DNA of 64,000 nucleotides from Phytoseiulus persimilis (Eukaryota; Arthropoda; Arachnida; Mesostigmata; Phytoseiidae), in contig CM075103.1 in NCBI GenBank assembly GCA_037576195.1, positions 31,704,723-31,768,722 on the forward strand. Reading direction: 5' to 3'. Below the pieces are notes generated by a model. That model ran no database searches and was not told the origin of the DNA. It saw only the letters and a program-made list of their open reading frames with translations. Each line of letters opens with the position of its first letter. Positions within the stretch are counted from its first letter, which is position 1. This document shows positions 20,791 to 31,458 of the stretch, piece by piece. The position numbers and the translations under genes are program-made.

Positions 20791-21973
20791 GACAATCTCT
20801 GCTCAGCCTCCCACTCAGCATACAGCACGTCAAACGGAGCGGAAATTACCGAAAACCGGTCTGTGAGATTCAGGTAGCAGTACTTCAACCGGAGAGAATA
20901 AATGAATTTCCCTGGGCGAACTTTTTTGCTTATCATTATTCGAGGTATACATGGAAGTTATCGTCGAGGAGAACTCCTCTTGTTGCATGCTCTGTCAACA
21001 TCTCGCTGTTTTTGCTGATCCAATGTCAATCACCTCGATTGGGAACCAGGAGAGGAGATGTCATGAAAGTCGAAGTAGCGGTGCGGATTTGATCGCATCG
21101 GGATCTGGAACGAATGCTGATGGTCTGAGACGATCACTCCGACTTATGCCTGGTTTAGATTTTGATTGAACATGAGTCTGGGCTGAACATATTTTCTACA
21201 AACTTTCAACATTTCGAGAGTCGGTGGAATAGTCTAACTGACCAGCTGTAACGTGCGAAAAGGGTCCTCGAGACGGACTCAAGACGAGAATTCTGAGAAA
21301 GAATAGTCCTCGCTGCCCCAAATTGCTGACTCTCATTCCCGTGTCCAGTGCACCGGGTTTGACCAGACAAGTCGTTTCCGAGCGGGACGAAACCTGAGGA
21401 TGGGCTCTGAATACTAAAAACATGCTCGAATCAATTCGCATCGAGGACGATCGCCCACGAAATCTTGCCCACAACCACTGTTGCCTTGTGCGCTTCAAAG
21501 CATACTATGGATAACGCAGTTTGCAGCGGACGATGAGTTGACTGCATTCAGAGTTTGACTGAATTCGCTCGATACTCTCTAGAGCTTTAACACTTCATCG
21601 TTTTTATGGTTATTTCTCACTCGCAGCTCTCTGTGACTTTGAATCCAGAATGATGTGCATTATATGTAGGTTCGTTGTTCCGATTCTCCAAGTTTGAGAA
21701 TGGGAAAATTTCCTGATCGCGATCAGTCAATGAAAGTTTCCTTCATGGTTTCCATTTCTCAATTGGTTCTTCCTCGAGAATGGTGTCTGCTCTGTGCAAA
21801 CTTGAAACCTGGAAATTATAATGCGAGGAGACATAGAGAACGCTTCAGTTGATTTGGCGTTTATATGGTGTATATTACCCATGGGGCGCGAGAAAGTCTC
21901 CCATAGGAGTTGGGGAACGATCGCTTATTCCCGAGAAACGAATATGGAATCAAGGAAGGAACATTGAATTGCG
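20791..21973. other. No gene seen
   Basis: Only short frames without motifs on either strand, and no repeats that I can see. Confidence 0.5.
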
Positions 21974-22098
21974 TCATGAGTAGGGCCCGAAAGCTTATGC
22001 ACTTTTTCGAAATTATCCCTTCATCGCAATCGATTGATCTCATGCGAATGATGGAATAATTTCGAAAAAGTGCATGAACTTTCGGGCCCTAGTCATGA
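21974..22098. repeat. 46-bp inverted repeat with short loop
   Basis: TCATGAGTAGGGCCCGAAAG at 21974 and its continuation to about 22019 pair almost perfectly with 22053-22098 (AAAGTGCATGAACTTTCGGG and on to TCATGA), leaving a loop of about 33 bp. Only two or three mismatches are visible. It could be a tiny foldback transposon or a transcribed hairpin. No flanking target duplication was identified. Confidence 0.8.
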
Positions 22099-22149
22099 GA
22101 CACGTCTTTATCTCCAGAAAATCTTGGAGATCTCTTTACGACGGCTGGG

Positions 22150-22260
22150 CAAAAAAAGTCTTGGGGCTCAAAATGAGTTCGGGCTCAAAATGTCACTGGG
22201 CTCTGAATGTCGTTGGGCTCTTAATTTTCTTGGGCGATACTGTACTCGGGCTCAAAATGA
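22150..22260 (+). repeat. GGGCTCAAAATG degenerate tandem repeat
   Basis: Six units of about 17-21 bp built on GGGCTCAAAATG. The outer units are the most exact and the middle ones are diverged (GGGCTCTGAATG, GGGCTCTTAATT, GGGCGATACTG). Confidence 0.7.
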
Positions 22261-23504
22261 CCCACACCCTTGGTTACAGCATATCATGTATAGTCTCCGT
22301 TCAGCCCCTCGCATCACGCTGCGAGTTCGTGTGAGTGCGCAGCGACTCGCAGTTGCACTGATGATTGTTTATGACAGCGACTTCCTTCCGATTTACGGAT
22401 CAGCTTCTCGCCCACTCCCGCTAACCTAGAAACTTGCAAGAACTCAGCGAAAACAGGTCGGCCCGTGTCACCGTCATTCTTATGTCTCAAACCTTTCTCC
22501 ACATAATCGACCTTGGGGCCGAGATCGTCTCAAGGACTTTCCCGGTTGTTTCTTTTCCTCTCAGCTCTCTCCGCGTTTCTCCATTCACACCCCTTGATTC
22601 GACATTTCTCGAGCTTTTCATTCTGTGGGAGGGGGGGGGGGGTACGTGGTCTTATCATTATTCGCAGACGGCACTTCTCCGAGCATCACCTTCAGCTGAT
22701 TCATTCCACGGGGAAGGCGTGTCCTGAATTCATCGCCGATGCGTCGGTAAGGAGTGCGAAATCAACAAGCTAGGCGAGGATCCCTAGGAGGTTCAAAAAA
22801 AACTTATGGAGAGGCTTGACACTACAGTTACAGGGAGCTGCGAATCAAAGGTGGCCATGAACATGATGAGGATGTATCGGAGCACTCTCCTCATAATGAT
22901 GGAAATATTGGCATCGCGTGGGGCAGGCCACGCGGCTCCCAATCACCGCCATGCTTCAGCCCGACACCCCCTCCCCTCGACCTATGGGTGAATCCACGGG
23001 GTGGTGATATCAGCGCGGCCCTGTCCAGCGTGCTCCCGAGGGAGCTACCGAAAGCGATCCGAGAGGAATATCCGTCGTTGAAGATCGCCCAGTGCGCCGC
23101 CGATATGGTTATTTTCAACAGAGCAGGGCACCATGTTCAGGATGCTCTCAGATCTCAGAAGGCCTGCTCAGCAAATAGGAAGCTTCGGCTCGGGAGCCAG
23201 TTGGAATGTCATCCGGCGCAGTTGAACTCCTCGTTTGTGGATGATGCGGAGTCGCCCCCCCCCCCAAACGCAAAGTATCTGGAGTAAAAGACCGTTGGGT
23301 GATGGTGCCGAGCGAGGTTTTGAGGAGTCGGAAATATCGGAAACTGATTCACTTCCAGGACGGAAATCTCACCTGGCCGTTCGTTTCCATTTTATATTCA
23401 GGCTCGCTAGCGCTCTTCGTGAGTCGACTCATCCTTCACATCAGACGTCGTCGAACTTTTCCGACATTGGCATCCCAGTGGTTGAACGTGCTTCGAAGAT
23501 GATT
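22261..23504. other. No confident gene
   Basis: The plus frame 22988-23287 (99 codons; SVLPRELPKAIREEYPSLKI, CAADMVIFNRAG) looks somewhat protein-like but matches no family I know and has no visible partner exon. A poly-G run at about 22629-22642 and a poly-C run at about 23257 interrupt the region. Confidence 0.3.
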
Positions 23505-23730
23505 CCTCTTGATCTGACCAAATTTTGAGATCTATTGATGTGATCCCGGGATCGATCTGACCAAACTTTTCGCGGTCCATGGAAGTGATTGCGTGGTCGA
23601 GCCGAACCTGACAACTATGGTCAGACGGACATCGGGATCACCTCCATGGCACTTAGAAAGTATGGTCGGATCGACCTCGGGATCCCCCGCATGAGATCCC
23701 GAAGAGTATATCGGAATCATCACCGAAGTA
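23505..23730. repeat. 45-bp minisatellite array (site b)
   Basis: Units of the dispersed minisatellite. The first two run in plus orientation (GGATCGATCTGACCAAACTT). From about 23610 onward the units are reverse complemented (AAGTATGGTCGGATCGACCT), so the array itself is head-to-head. Confidence 0.65.
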
Positions 23731-24215
23731 TGGTCAGAACGAAGGAAGACGTCGTTTGGCCCTCCTTTTGCCGTCAGCACTCTTTGCCGCATCGGCACCC
23801 AGCCACGCCTTTGACATCCTCGGAGCCCTGGTGTCTCGCGATACACAGTTCGACCTCTGCTCCAGATCATGGCGGAGGAACGAGTGATGCTCATGGTAGC
23901 CTCTGATCGATATCTTGCACGTGATGAGCACCGGCACCGCCATGGTTCCTCGCGGCATCCTGTGAGCGTACAGATTAGCCCGCTTCGTTTTCCCACCGAG
24001 TCTCATTTCGTAGTTCATCCATTCGCCAAAGGTGATCGACTTCTCTCCGGCTCGGGAGATATCGCGAAGGAGTTCCGTGGAAAGTCTCGCATCTTCCTCC
24101 CAATCAATCAGGAATTCTTGATGCGAAAGCCAGAAGCAGCAATGTCGCCCCTGAAGCGGGCCTCTAACACTGAGACTCGCTGCAGAAGATATTATATAGG
24201 AGCTCATCGACTTGC

Positions 24216-26147
24216 CTAGGATGCCGCTCCCGTCTCGAGGCTGCGATGATTGTGTATCCAAGTCCTGGTTGGTTTTCTGAAGCTCATTTTCCACAATACC
24301 TCCACCGAAACCGAAGCGATGCTCGCAAGCAGAGGCATCATGCAGAGTTCCAGGATTGGAATGAGATCATCCATGAAAACCGCGTGTGTAGCGCGCGGTC
24401 GAATATCATCCAGTAGAAAGCATTTGAAAGGCGTATCTTTTGAGCGGGATTCTTCGACGGTCCATCGCAAATCGACCAATTTTCTCTGTGTCTCAGTACC
24501 GTCCAAGCATACTCTTGTGAAGTATTTGGGCGAGATGGAACGATTCAAGATGGCATCAAGTTTTGAATGGAAGATATCCTCATCATAACTGAGCCGGAGC
24601 GACCTGAGGGTGGATATGTATTTCCGGTGGAAAAGCGAATGAGTGAGACCCAACTGAGCTAATCGAACGCAACACCGGTCGTAAGGAGCCGGACGCTTAG
24701 TCTCACCCACAATTGTAACCCAATCCAAATGTTCCCTGGAGAAACTCACGTACGGCTCTGAGATGTACGAACTCGGCGCAGTATCTGCTTCCAAGTTCAA
24801 CCGATAAGTCGCGACGTGCCGGAGTAGTGTTTCGCGCCTGATATCAGACCTCTGAGCGTCTCTGCAGATGATGTTCCCCTTTAGGAATCTGTCGAATCCG
24901 TATAGGAAAAAAATGAGCAGGTCATCACTTTCCGCATATCCGGTCGGGATCTCTGTGGAGTCCTCTGGGGGAAAACCTTGCTCGAATATGGGTTTGCACT
25001 CCTTGATCCGTCTGATGCGATCCTGGGGCAGTCTCTGCATCGCGGATACGATTTCCCCCTTCAAGCCGAACCCAATAACCTGAACGAGGAAGATCCAAAC
25101 CCCCACGATCAAGAGGAACTTGATCGGCTTATTTCGAAAGTCGAAGCTCAGCGGGAGGAAAACGCACAATACAAGACTGAAAAACATGGCAACGGGTTCC
25201 CCGTTCAAGTGTCTGAGCACAATAGTTGCCACGATCGCAGTTCCCACTATCGGTAACCAAATATGGAGCTGCAGGAAGGATCGTACGACTTGTCTAGTCT
25301 TACTGACAGAAGGCACCCTGGACACAGCAACGAACACTCGATACGATGTCTCACGGAACCGTCCTGTACCCGATACCATGATCTCCGCAGGAATATTGAG
25401 AAAATTGACGAATACTGAAACATTGGAGAGTGAGAAGTTTCGAAGCTCAATGCAAACGTCGAGGTTCGATAAGTGGTCGACTGAAATGCTCTTGATCGGG
25501 AAACTCCGCGCTGATGTTCTCCCGAACTCCAGACGTCTGAGTTCGAAACGTTGCAGATCCTGATCGGGATGAAGGCTCAAATCGAGGAAGCGATTGTACC
25601 ATTTGTTGATATTACTCTGTGTTGTACGCAAAATGAGTTCGTTGCTCTTGTTGTCAAAGCAGGCATGGATCAGTGTGAGAGGAGTTCCAGGCGTAGTAGA
25701 GAGTTCGTAGTCAGTGATCCACAACAAAGCGGAGCTGTGCATTGGAACTGACAAGCCAGCGAAGAGGACATGGATTCCTGGCAGAGACTTGTGCCAAGAA
25801 GACGCCCCACTGTCTTCGGAGCTCTGCAGATGACAGTAGAGTCCAAGGTGGAAGCGGTCGCCCACCTTCGTTGTCAAAAATACTTTGGAGAACCTCGCTC
25901 GCGTCTCTGAAGACTCTTCAGGCTCCCATCTCGACACCGAGAGCGACAACTGTGACGCGATCAGCTTCGTGAAGAAACCGGTTTCCAGTTCACACTCGAG
26001 ATTCATGAGGATGGGCGCATCTGAGACAGCGAACATGGAAAACATATCTAGAATTGTCCCTTGGACGCTTTCGGCGATTCTGTTGCCCCGAGCTTCTGAG
26101 CAAGGGCAGATCAGCAGACACACTAACATCCGAAGAGAGCTCTTCAT
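24216..26147 (-). CDS. Divergent ionotropic receptor (chemoreceptor) IR-1
   Basis: A single-exon 643-residue membrane protein starting at the ATG at 26147. Residues 1-19 look like a signal peptide (MLVCLLICPC). Residues ~20-290 form a variable extracellular ligand-binding part. Hydrophobic segments follow at about 292-312 (LHIWLPIVGTAIVATIV), 316-336 (VAMFFSLVLCVFLPL; pore-loop position), 342-362 (FLLIVGVWIFLVQVIGF) and 594-617 (LIPILELCMMPLLASIA). About 230 residues lie between the third and fourth, including CVRLAQLGLTHSLF. This is the S1-M1-M2-M3-S2-M4 order of ionotropic glutamate receptor relatives. Arthropod IRs are ligand-gated cation channels used for taste and smell. The hydrophobic pattern and length fit; sequence motifs are weak, so it is a divergent IR. 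No ligand can be inferred. It lies on the same strand as the second receptor at 31459-33156. Confidence 0.7.
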   Translation of the reverse strand: MKSSLRMLVCLLICPCSEARGNRIAESVQGTILDMFSMFAVSDAPILMNLECELETGFFTKLIASQLSLSVSRWEPEESSETRARFSKVFLTTKVGDRFHLGLYCHLQSSEDSGASSWHKSLPGIHVLFAGLSVPMHSSALLWITDYELSTTPGTPLTLIHACFDNKSNELILRTTQSNINKWYNRFLDLSLHPDQDLQRFELRRLEFGRTSARSFPIKSISVDHLSNLDVCIELRNFSLSNVSVFVNFLNIPAEIMVSGTGRFRETSYRVFVAVSRVPSVSKTRQVVRSFLQLHIWLPIVGTAIVATIVLRHLNGEPVAMFFSLVLCVFLPLSFDFRNKPIKFLLIVGVWIFLVQVIGFGLKGEIVSAMQRLPQDRIRRIKECKPIFEQGFPPEDSTEIPTGYAESDDLLIFFLYGFDRFLKGNIICRDAQRSDIRRETLLRHVATYRLNLEADTAPSSYISEPYVSFSREHLDWVTIVGETKRPAPYDRCCVRLAQLGLTHSLFHRKYISTLRSLRLSYDEDIFHSKLDAILNRSISPKYFTRVCLDGTETQRKLVDLRWTVEESRSKDTPFKCFLLDDIRPRATHAVFMDDLIPILELCMMPLLASIASVSVEVLWKMSFRKPTRTWIHNHRSLETGAAS

Positions 26148-26159
26148 TTCTGCTGAAGA

Positions 26160-28560
26160 ACAGCGGCGATAGCTCTCGTTATCAGATGTGATTCGATTGC
26201 GTCCTATACGCGTGGCTGCTGCCGCAGTTCAATCTTCGAGGTAGAAGGGGCGTCAGCATGAGATCGAGTCCTTCCTTGCCGCTCGAATACACTTCGATGT
26301 AGATATCACCGATGTCTTATCTCCCGTGTTCGTCTGATAGAGGAATTTCTCCGAGGGGAGATGAGAGCGGACGGCGTTACCCCGAGAAATGGAGTGAAAC
26401 ACCATGATCCCTCCGATATGAATTCACTGTTCAATCGATGAACTGAGCGAGCCAGAAAGAGAAACTGCTCTAGCGGATTGAATGCGCCCTTTGAAGCGGA
26501 TACGACGCTCAGAGTAGCAATAACGCCAGCGTAAAAGACCCCACCTCTCTCTGGTGAAAGACTCGTCTGACCCTTGCTCAATCAGAACTTAGCGCCTGCG
26601 CACAGTTTTCGATACGTGTCCCAAGTTGATTCGGAATGAGTCACATCTATCGAGAGTAACTCCAGCATGAAAGCTTGAACCCAACTTCCAGTCGTAGCTT
26701 CTTCATTCCAGGATCGGAAATGCTCGACTCAAGTGGGGAAGAGCTATTCGAGGACCCCTCATACGAAGGACGTGGTCCTACCGGAGCGCACGATCAGACT
26801 TGACGGTATGGGGCCCACACAGGCGGACGTCTCGAAAGGATAAGCCTCTCCATCCAATCCATCGGGCACAAGTCTAGATTCGATGCCGAACGGGAGATTG
26901 GAGGGTTCCGATAAAGTTGGAAGGAGCTGCATAACTCAACAACCCAACGAAACCCTGGCCGGCGAGGAAGAAATCCCGGAAGACTGGAAGGAAGGTAGAC
27001 CCGTCATGATCGAGAAACAAGATTCTGATACAGCACGCTTTGCGGTCGGAGACAGAACTTTTGCGGGGCGATAGTTTACCAAATATTTGGTCCAAAGACT
27101 GGAAGGAATTCACGAAAAAGAACAAGCTGACCGAGTTGAGATATCGAACTGTGAACTTCTATAGCACAACTTTTTCATTTCCTTCCGGACTGAACGCCAG
27201 GGCCCGCGGCACCGATACCGAGCCCTGGACCGGCCGCGCTGGACATCTGGAGGAGTCAGCCTCGGCTCTCACGTAACAGAGCTTCATCAGGCTAAAGCGT
27301 CTCTCGTACATTTATCGTTCAGGCTCCTCTCCGACCCCGGGGTCTGAGCTGCACGGGAGCTCTCTTCATCTTTTCAGCCTCCTACTGGGCCGCTTGCTCC
27401 CTCATCAGCTCCTCTCGACTGTATTCCAAAGCATGAAAGCCACGAGGTCATGTCTCGACCTCACGGCCGGCGTGCGCATCTGCTAGGCCAGCTCACAGCC
27501 CAAACCTTTGCAGATGCTGTTTCGCTCGCCTGCGATCGCCGACTGCTTTCCTGCATGGAAACCTCACTCGCACCAGCCACATCTCTGAAAACGTAAAACG
27601 GTTTCCAAGATCCCGCATTTTCGATGTTTCCGAACTTCCGCCCATTTGGCATTCCTGCTTTACGGGATTCCAGGTTCCCGCGAATCCACGCTCCCGGAGT
27701 CTCAGGTTTCCGGCATTCCTGCTGCATCCCCTCTCTCCCCCACTCACGGAGGAGACCGAAAACCTACAAGAGGCGACGCAGCTGTGATAGCGCCTGCGAT
27801 CGGTCCCTGTTTCGCGATCGGGCGCTGGATCTCAGTTCGGCTCTAGACCCGAGTGCTTATGTAAGGGGCTCACTCGGATTCGTACCCTACAGGGACTCGG
27901 AGGGGAGTGCTCGCATCGCTTCGCTCGCTCGCCTGGTTCCCAACCTTGCGTCATATCCCGGACTGCTACGAGTGCACTTGCAGCCGATGTCACGCACCCG
28001 ACTGAGTGCTGAGTGCTAGTCAAACTCATTCTGAATAAAGTACATCCTTGACTGTATGCGTCGTGCTGCGATATCCGTGCTGTAGGCCCACCGCGCATGC
28101 GCCGGCAGCGGCGGGCAGTCGGCAGTGAGGTGTCTCACGGCGTTCGAGAGACAACGAACAGTGACGGAGAGTGGCCACGACAGCATTTACAGGACGATTG
28201 ATCCAGACCAGCCCTTTCCTTCCCGTGGAGCAAGCCCAAACTGTGGCGTCATAGCCGATCCGCTCGGCATCTGACGCGGCCCACCCACAAACGTCGTCTT
28301 CGGAGAACAAAGCTTCCGAGACCGGTCTGCGTGCAAAGCTTCTCCCCAGATTTCCTTAGTTTTTCGGCACCGTCGAGGACCCATCGAGCACGACAAGCAA
28401 CCACCGAACGTTCAAAATCATATGCTTCTTCGCCCGAATCACTCAAGCCCGGGAATATCCGCTGTTCGTATTTGAACTGCGTGATGCCCTATATAGTCAC
28501 TGCTCTCGCGCCGAGATTCCGCTCGGTGTGACACATCGGGTCTGGCGTTTCGACAGACGG
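26160..28560. other. No confident gene; possible retroelement scraps
   Basis: The plus frame 26883-27074 contains EEIPEDWKEGRPVMIEK, similar to GDIPEDWKQGRVSIIE in the non-LTR polymerase at 50287-50625, so a small retroelement scrap is likely near 26930-27020. Around 27620-27720 there are short TTCC-rich repeats. At 27780-28040 there is a GC-rich stretch ending in an AATAAA (about 28034). Minus-strand frames at 28026-28446 are open but not recognised. No complete gene is visible. Confidence 0.35.
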
Positions 28561-28569
28561 ACTGTTTCG

Positions 28570-29390
28570 AACAAAGTTGACGTTTCGAACTCCTGTGATG
28601 CATCCGCCCGTCTTGCCCCTGCACAGGAATGTACCACCGCCATCAATTTACTCTGTTGACTCTCCAATAGTGTTCGTTGGAGATTTTAATTATCCGGAGA
28701 TAAGATGGGATCACCCTCATGACGTTACGTGCCAAAGAAAAGGCGTTCTTAAAATGTCATGAGGCAAATGGTCTCCAGCAACTGATCGATTTTCCTACAC
28801 ACTCATCGGGAAATACAATCAGAAATACGCCTGTGATAATTCGTGGCACTTCCACGAGCAAATCCCAGACGGCTGAAGTGGGTTAATCCCTGGGCATATT
28901 ACTCACACCGAATCCTGAGCTCATAACTGATTTGCGACCGTCGCCTCCCCCGGTAATCTCCGATCATCTCACCATGAATTCTGAGCACAGACAACTCGGA
29001 ACGTCAAACTCGATTCGTTTGACGATTGTGGTCAACCGGCGACATTTGTTTTCTACCTGCTCAAGCGTAGATGCGATGTACTCGAAATGTATCGACTGCT
29101 ACACTAATCTCATTGATGACTTCACCCCGATTCGTTCGAGAACGAAATTGACTGCTGACCTTGGAAGGCAAATATGACTATTGGAAAATGATCTGAATCT
29201 TGGATTCAGTGGATCACAGAGAGTCTGGAAACGTCTGCGAAAGGCTGTACTCCGCAAAAGAACTCTTCAGGAGACGAGGATGAACTTCAGGAGCGTCAGA
29301 GCATTTATTCGATACTCAAAGAACTCTCGCCTCAAAGGACGAGATTCTCTTCCAAGACTCAGGACTCCTTCGACAACTGTCTCGTAGCCA
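28570..29390 (+). mobile_element. Non-LTR retrotransposon endonuclease remnant (CR1/L2-like)
   Basis: Successive frames give SPIVFVGDFNYPEIRWD (the GDFN catalytic motif of apurinic-endonuclease-type domains), then ANGLQQLIDFPTHSSGNT, then SDHLTM (the terminal DH motif), then MYSKCIDCYTNLIDDFTPIR. The frame after 29181 (VWKRLRKAVLRKRT, FRSVRAFIRYSKNS) fits the linker between endonuclease and polymerase. At least two frameshifts and one stop break it. The polymerase itself is absent after 29390. Confidence 0.75.
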
Positions 29391-29492
29391 CTAGCGTGGC
29401 CAGCATGAGGCTTCACAAGCTGAAGCCTCTCGATCTCGAAATTCCATGAGGCGAGCCTCATAAAATTGTGAAATTTGGCAGTTTTTTTCTCT

Positions 29493-29665
29493 GTGAATTC
29501 GTCTGTTGTGTCTGAGAGCATCCGATACACGAGTTCACAGCCATTATCTTGAGAGGAAGCAGGAGTGATCCCTGGGAAGTTGGCTCCGTGCCCGAGGACG
29601 GTTCATTTCTCACTCAAAATCTGGCTCATCACTTTTGGAATGGGAGCGAGGAGCCGGGTCTGCTC
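29493..29665 (+). repeat. Dispersed repeat, partner 60848-61015
   Basis: About 165 bp similar by eye to 60848-61015: GAATTCGTCTGTTGT (29493 and 60849), TTATCTTGAGAGGAAGCA versus TATCTTGGGAGGAAGCA, and an identical stretch CTCACTCAAAATCTGGCTCA. No coding capacity is recognised. Confidence 0.7.
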
Positions 29666-30485
29666 CTCACTCCAGAGGAGTCAATCAACCGCCCTGATTC
29701 AACTGGACTTCCGCGCAGCCGGAGTGTCCGCGATAAAGATCCTAGCTCTATCCAACTTTCGTTATCTTGAAGTGGTCCATCAGGAGAATGAACGGGATCA
29801 AAGAATGTCGCTTGTCTGCGTTGAGGATGGGAGATTCGCCTTGCAAATGTACAGCGAAGTTTGAGATTGCCTTCTCAATCATGTGTTCGATGTTTCCGGC
29901 CGTACTTGCGCTGGAGGACTGAGTCGTTCCATTCCGAGAATAATCTCAACATTCGTGAGATCCTCCTCCCCATGGTTTTACCCTTTCTGAATTTTTAGTT
30001 CCACCCTGTTTCGGTATCAACCCCCGTGGAATCGACGGTAAGACCGGGGTTCAGAGCTCATCGGCCAAGGAGAGAATCCACGGTGTTTCGCGGGAGAGAA
30101 AAGGAACCTCCGAACCAGAGAACGACTAAATTCCTAACCGCAATCCAAGTACGCAAACGAAAGTTTCGGATATCTGCTGCCGATTGAAGGGGGCTTCAGA
30201 GAGCTTGTGCTGTATCTGAGAACAGCTCTTGTATTTCCTGTGACAAGTGTTCACACTTCAGCGCCTCGCGGAGTATTCACCCCGTCCCCCCGTCTCCCCT
30301 GGCGGAAGTGGCAAGACTCGTAAATGAAGAGGGCTGGCTACGGTACTGGACTTGACGCCAAGAATCAGATGAACAATATTATAGAATAGAGAGGAGTTCC
30401 CTTCAACGAGAAGTCCCACAATTACCTCAACTGATTAAAAACAAAGAGATTCTCGCCGGGTATTCCCTTTATTCTCTTCGCCCCC
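29666..30485. other. No gene seen
   Basis: Short frames only. Nothing recognised on either strand. Confidence 0.45.
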
Positions 30486-30698
30486 TCAATCTTGCAGATC
30501 GCAATGTTCAGTAATCCTCGTACTGTCCACTCCCCGTACTGTTAGCTGAGTGGGAGGTTGAGGTCCCGAGCGATAGGCACGAATCCTTTCTCGATGACTC
30601 CTCTTTATTCGCGAAGGATTGCTCCACCCGCTTGAATGCCGAGCGGTTTCCCCTACAGTAATCCACGCGCTGTTAGAGTTCTGAAGTGCAGAAGACAT
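30486..30698 (-). pseudogene. Truncated Nanos-like copy N6 with promoter
   Basis: Starts at the ATG at 30698 (MSSALQNSNSAWITV) and matches the N-terminal ~50 residues of N1/N3 (ATGTCTTCTGCACTTCAGAA is shared). It then runs out of frame and out of similarity before the zinc-finger domain. Upstream it keeps the family promoter: a TATA box at 30763-30770, the AATTCACTCGATAG initiator segment and similar spacing to the ATG. Without the finger domain it cannot encode a Nanos protein. It lies 0.8 kb from the end of the second ionotropic receptor gene. Confidence 0.8.
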
Positions 30699-30762
30699 TC
30701 CGATGAACAACGCTGGTCGAAGAGTGCATCTATCGAGTGAATTGTATGGAGTTTATACTTTT

Positions 30763-30770
30763 TTTTTATA
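30763..30770 (-). promoter_or_regulatory. TATA box of truncated Nanos copy N6
   Basis: TATAAAAA on the gene strand, with the conserved TTCACTCGATAG initiator region downstream, homologous to the N1 and N3 promoters. Confidence 0.55.
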
Positions 30771-30889
30771 CCATGAGCCAGGCGGTTCCTCTCTGTAAGC
30801 AAGAATGCGGTGATGATCATTATCGTCACGAGCTTCCCGTGGTCCGTTTCCATGGTCCCCTTCTCCCCTAGGTACGCCGGTGCCCCCAC

Positions 30890-31458
30890 ACTCCGAACGG
30901 TATGGTTGGATCGATGGCAATCACGTCCTTAGACTCCGATAGATATGGTCAGAGTGATGCCGCAGCTTTCTCTCTCTTTCTCGCCCTCACAGATCCTTTT
31001 GTGGATAGGGACTCCTTTTTGTGAGTTGCTCCTCCTAAACAGTCTTCGTGTGCTCAAAAGTCCCGTTGAGCTCGATGAAGCGCTTGTGAGTCTTTTTTCT
31101 CCTTGATGGCCTCTCAACCTCAAGATTATGACTGTCATCATTCAGTAACTCGAGGTTCATCGTGTCCTAGATATGAAACAGCTTGAGACCGCTCGTGAAC
31201 TCAGGTGGAGACGATCACCCGCTTTCTTGTCGTCATCTCAGGGAAAAGCGAGACCGCGTCTGCCGTTTCGGTAGGATTCGAGGGAGGTCTCTGCAACCGA
31301 TTCCAAATCTTCGAATCGACTTCTTCAGCCAGAGCAGTGGTTCTCAAACTTTTTTTGCCCGGGCCTTTGACGGTAACTCTGACACTCCGGCCCCGCCACG
31401 CGTCAATTGAGAATGTCGCTCAGGGGATTCGAGCTCAAAATTTACTCCGAGTGTTTCA
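30890..31458. other. No gene seen
   Basis: Includes one isolated degenerate 45-bp minisatellite unit around 30896-30960. Otherwise only short, motif-free frames. Confidence 0.4.

Noticed and set aside
23734..24294. 186-codon minus-strand ORF next to IR-1
   Set aside because: It overlaps the IR-1 coding end in another frame and a minisatellite block, and shows no motif; probably a chance frame.
27782..28095. Possible solo LTR (TG start, AATAAA near the 3' part)
   Set aside because: No matching second LTR, no clear CA end and no target duplication could be found.
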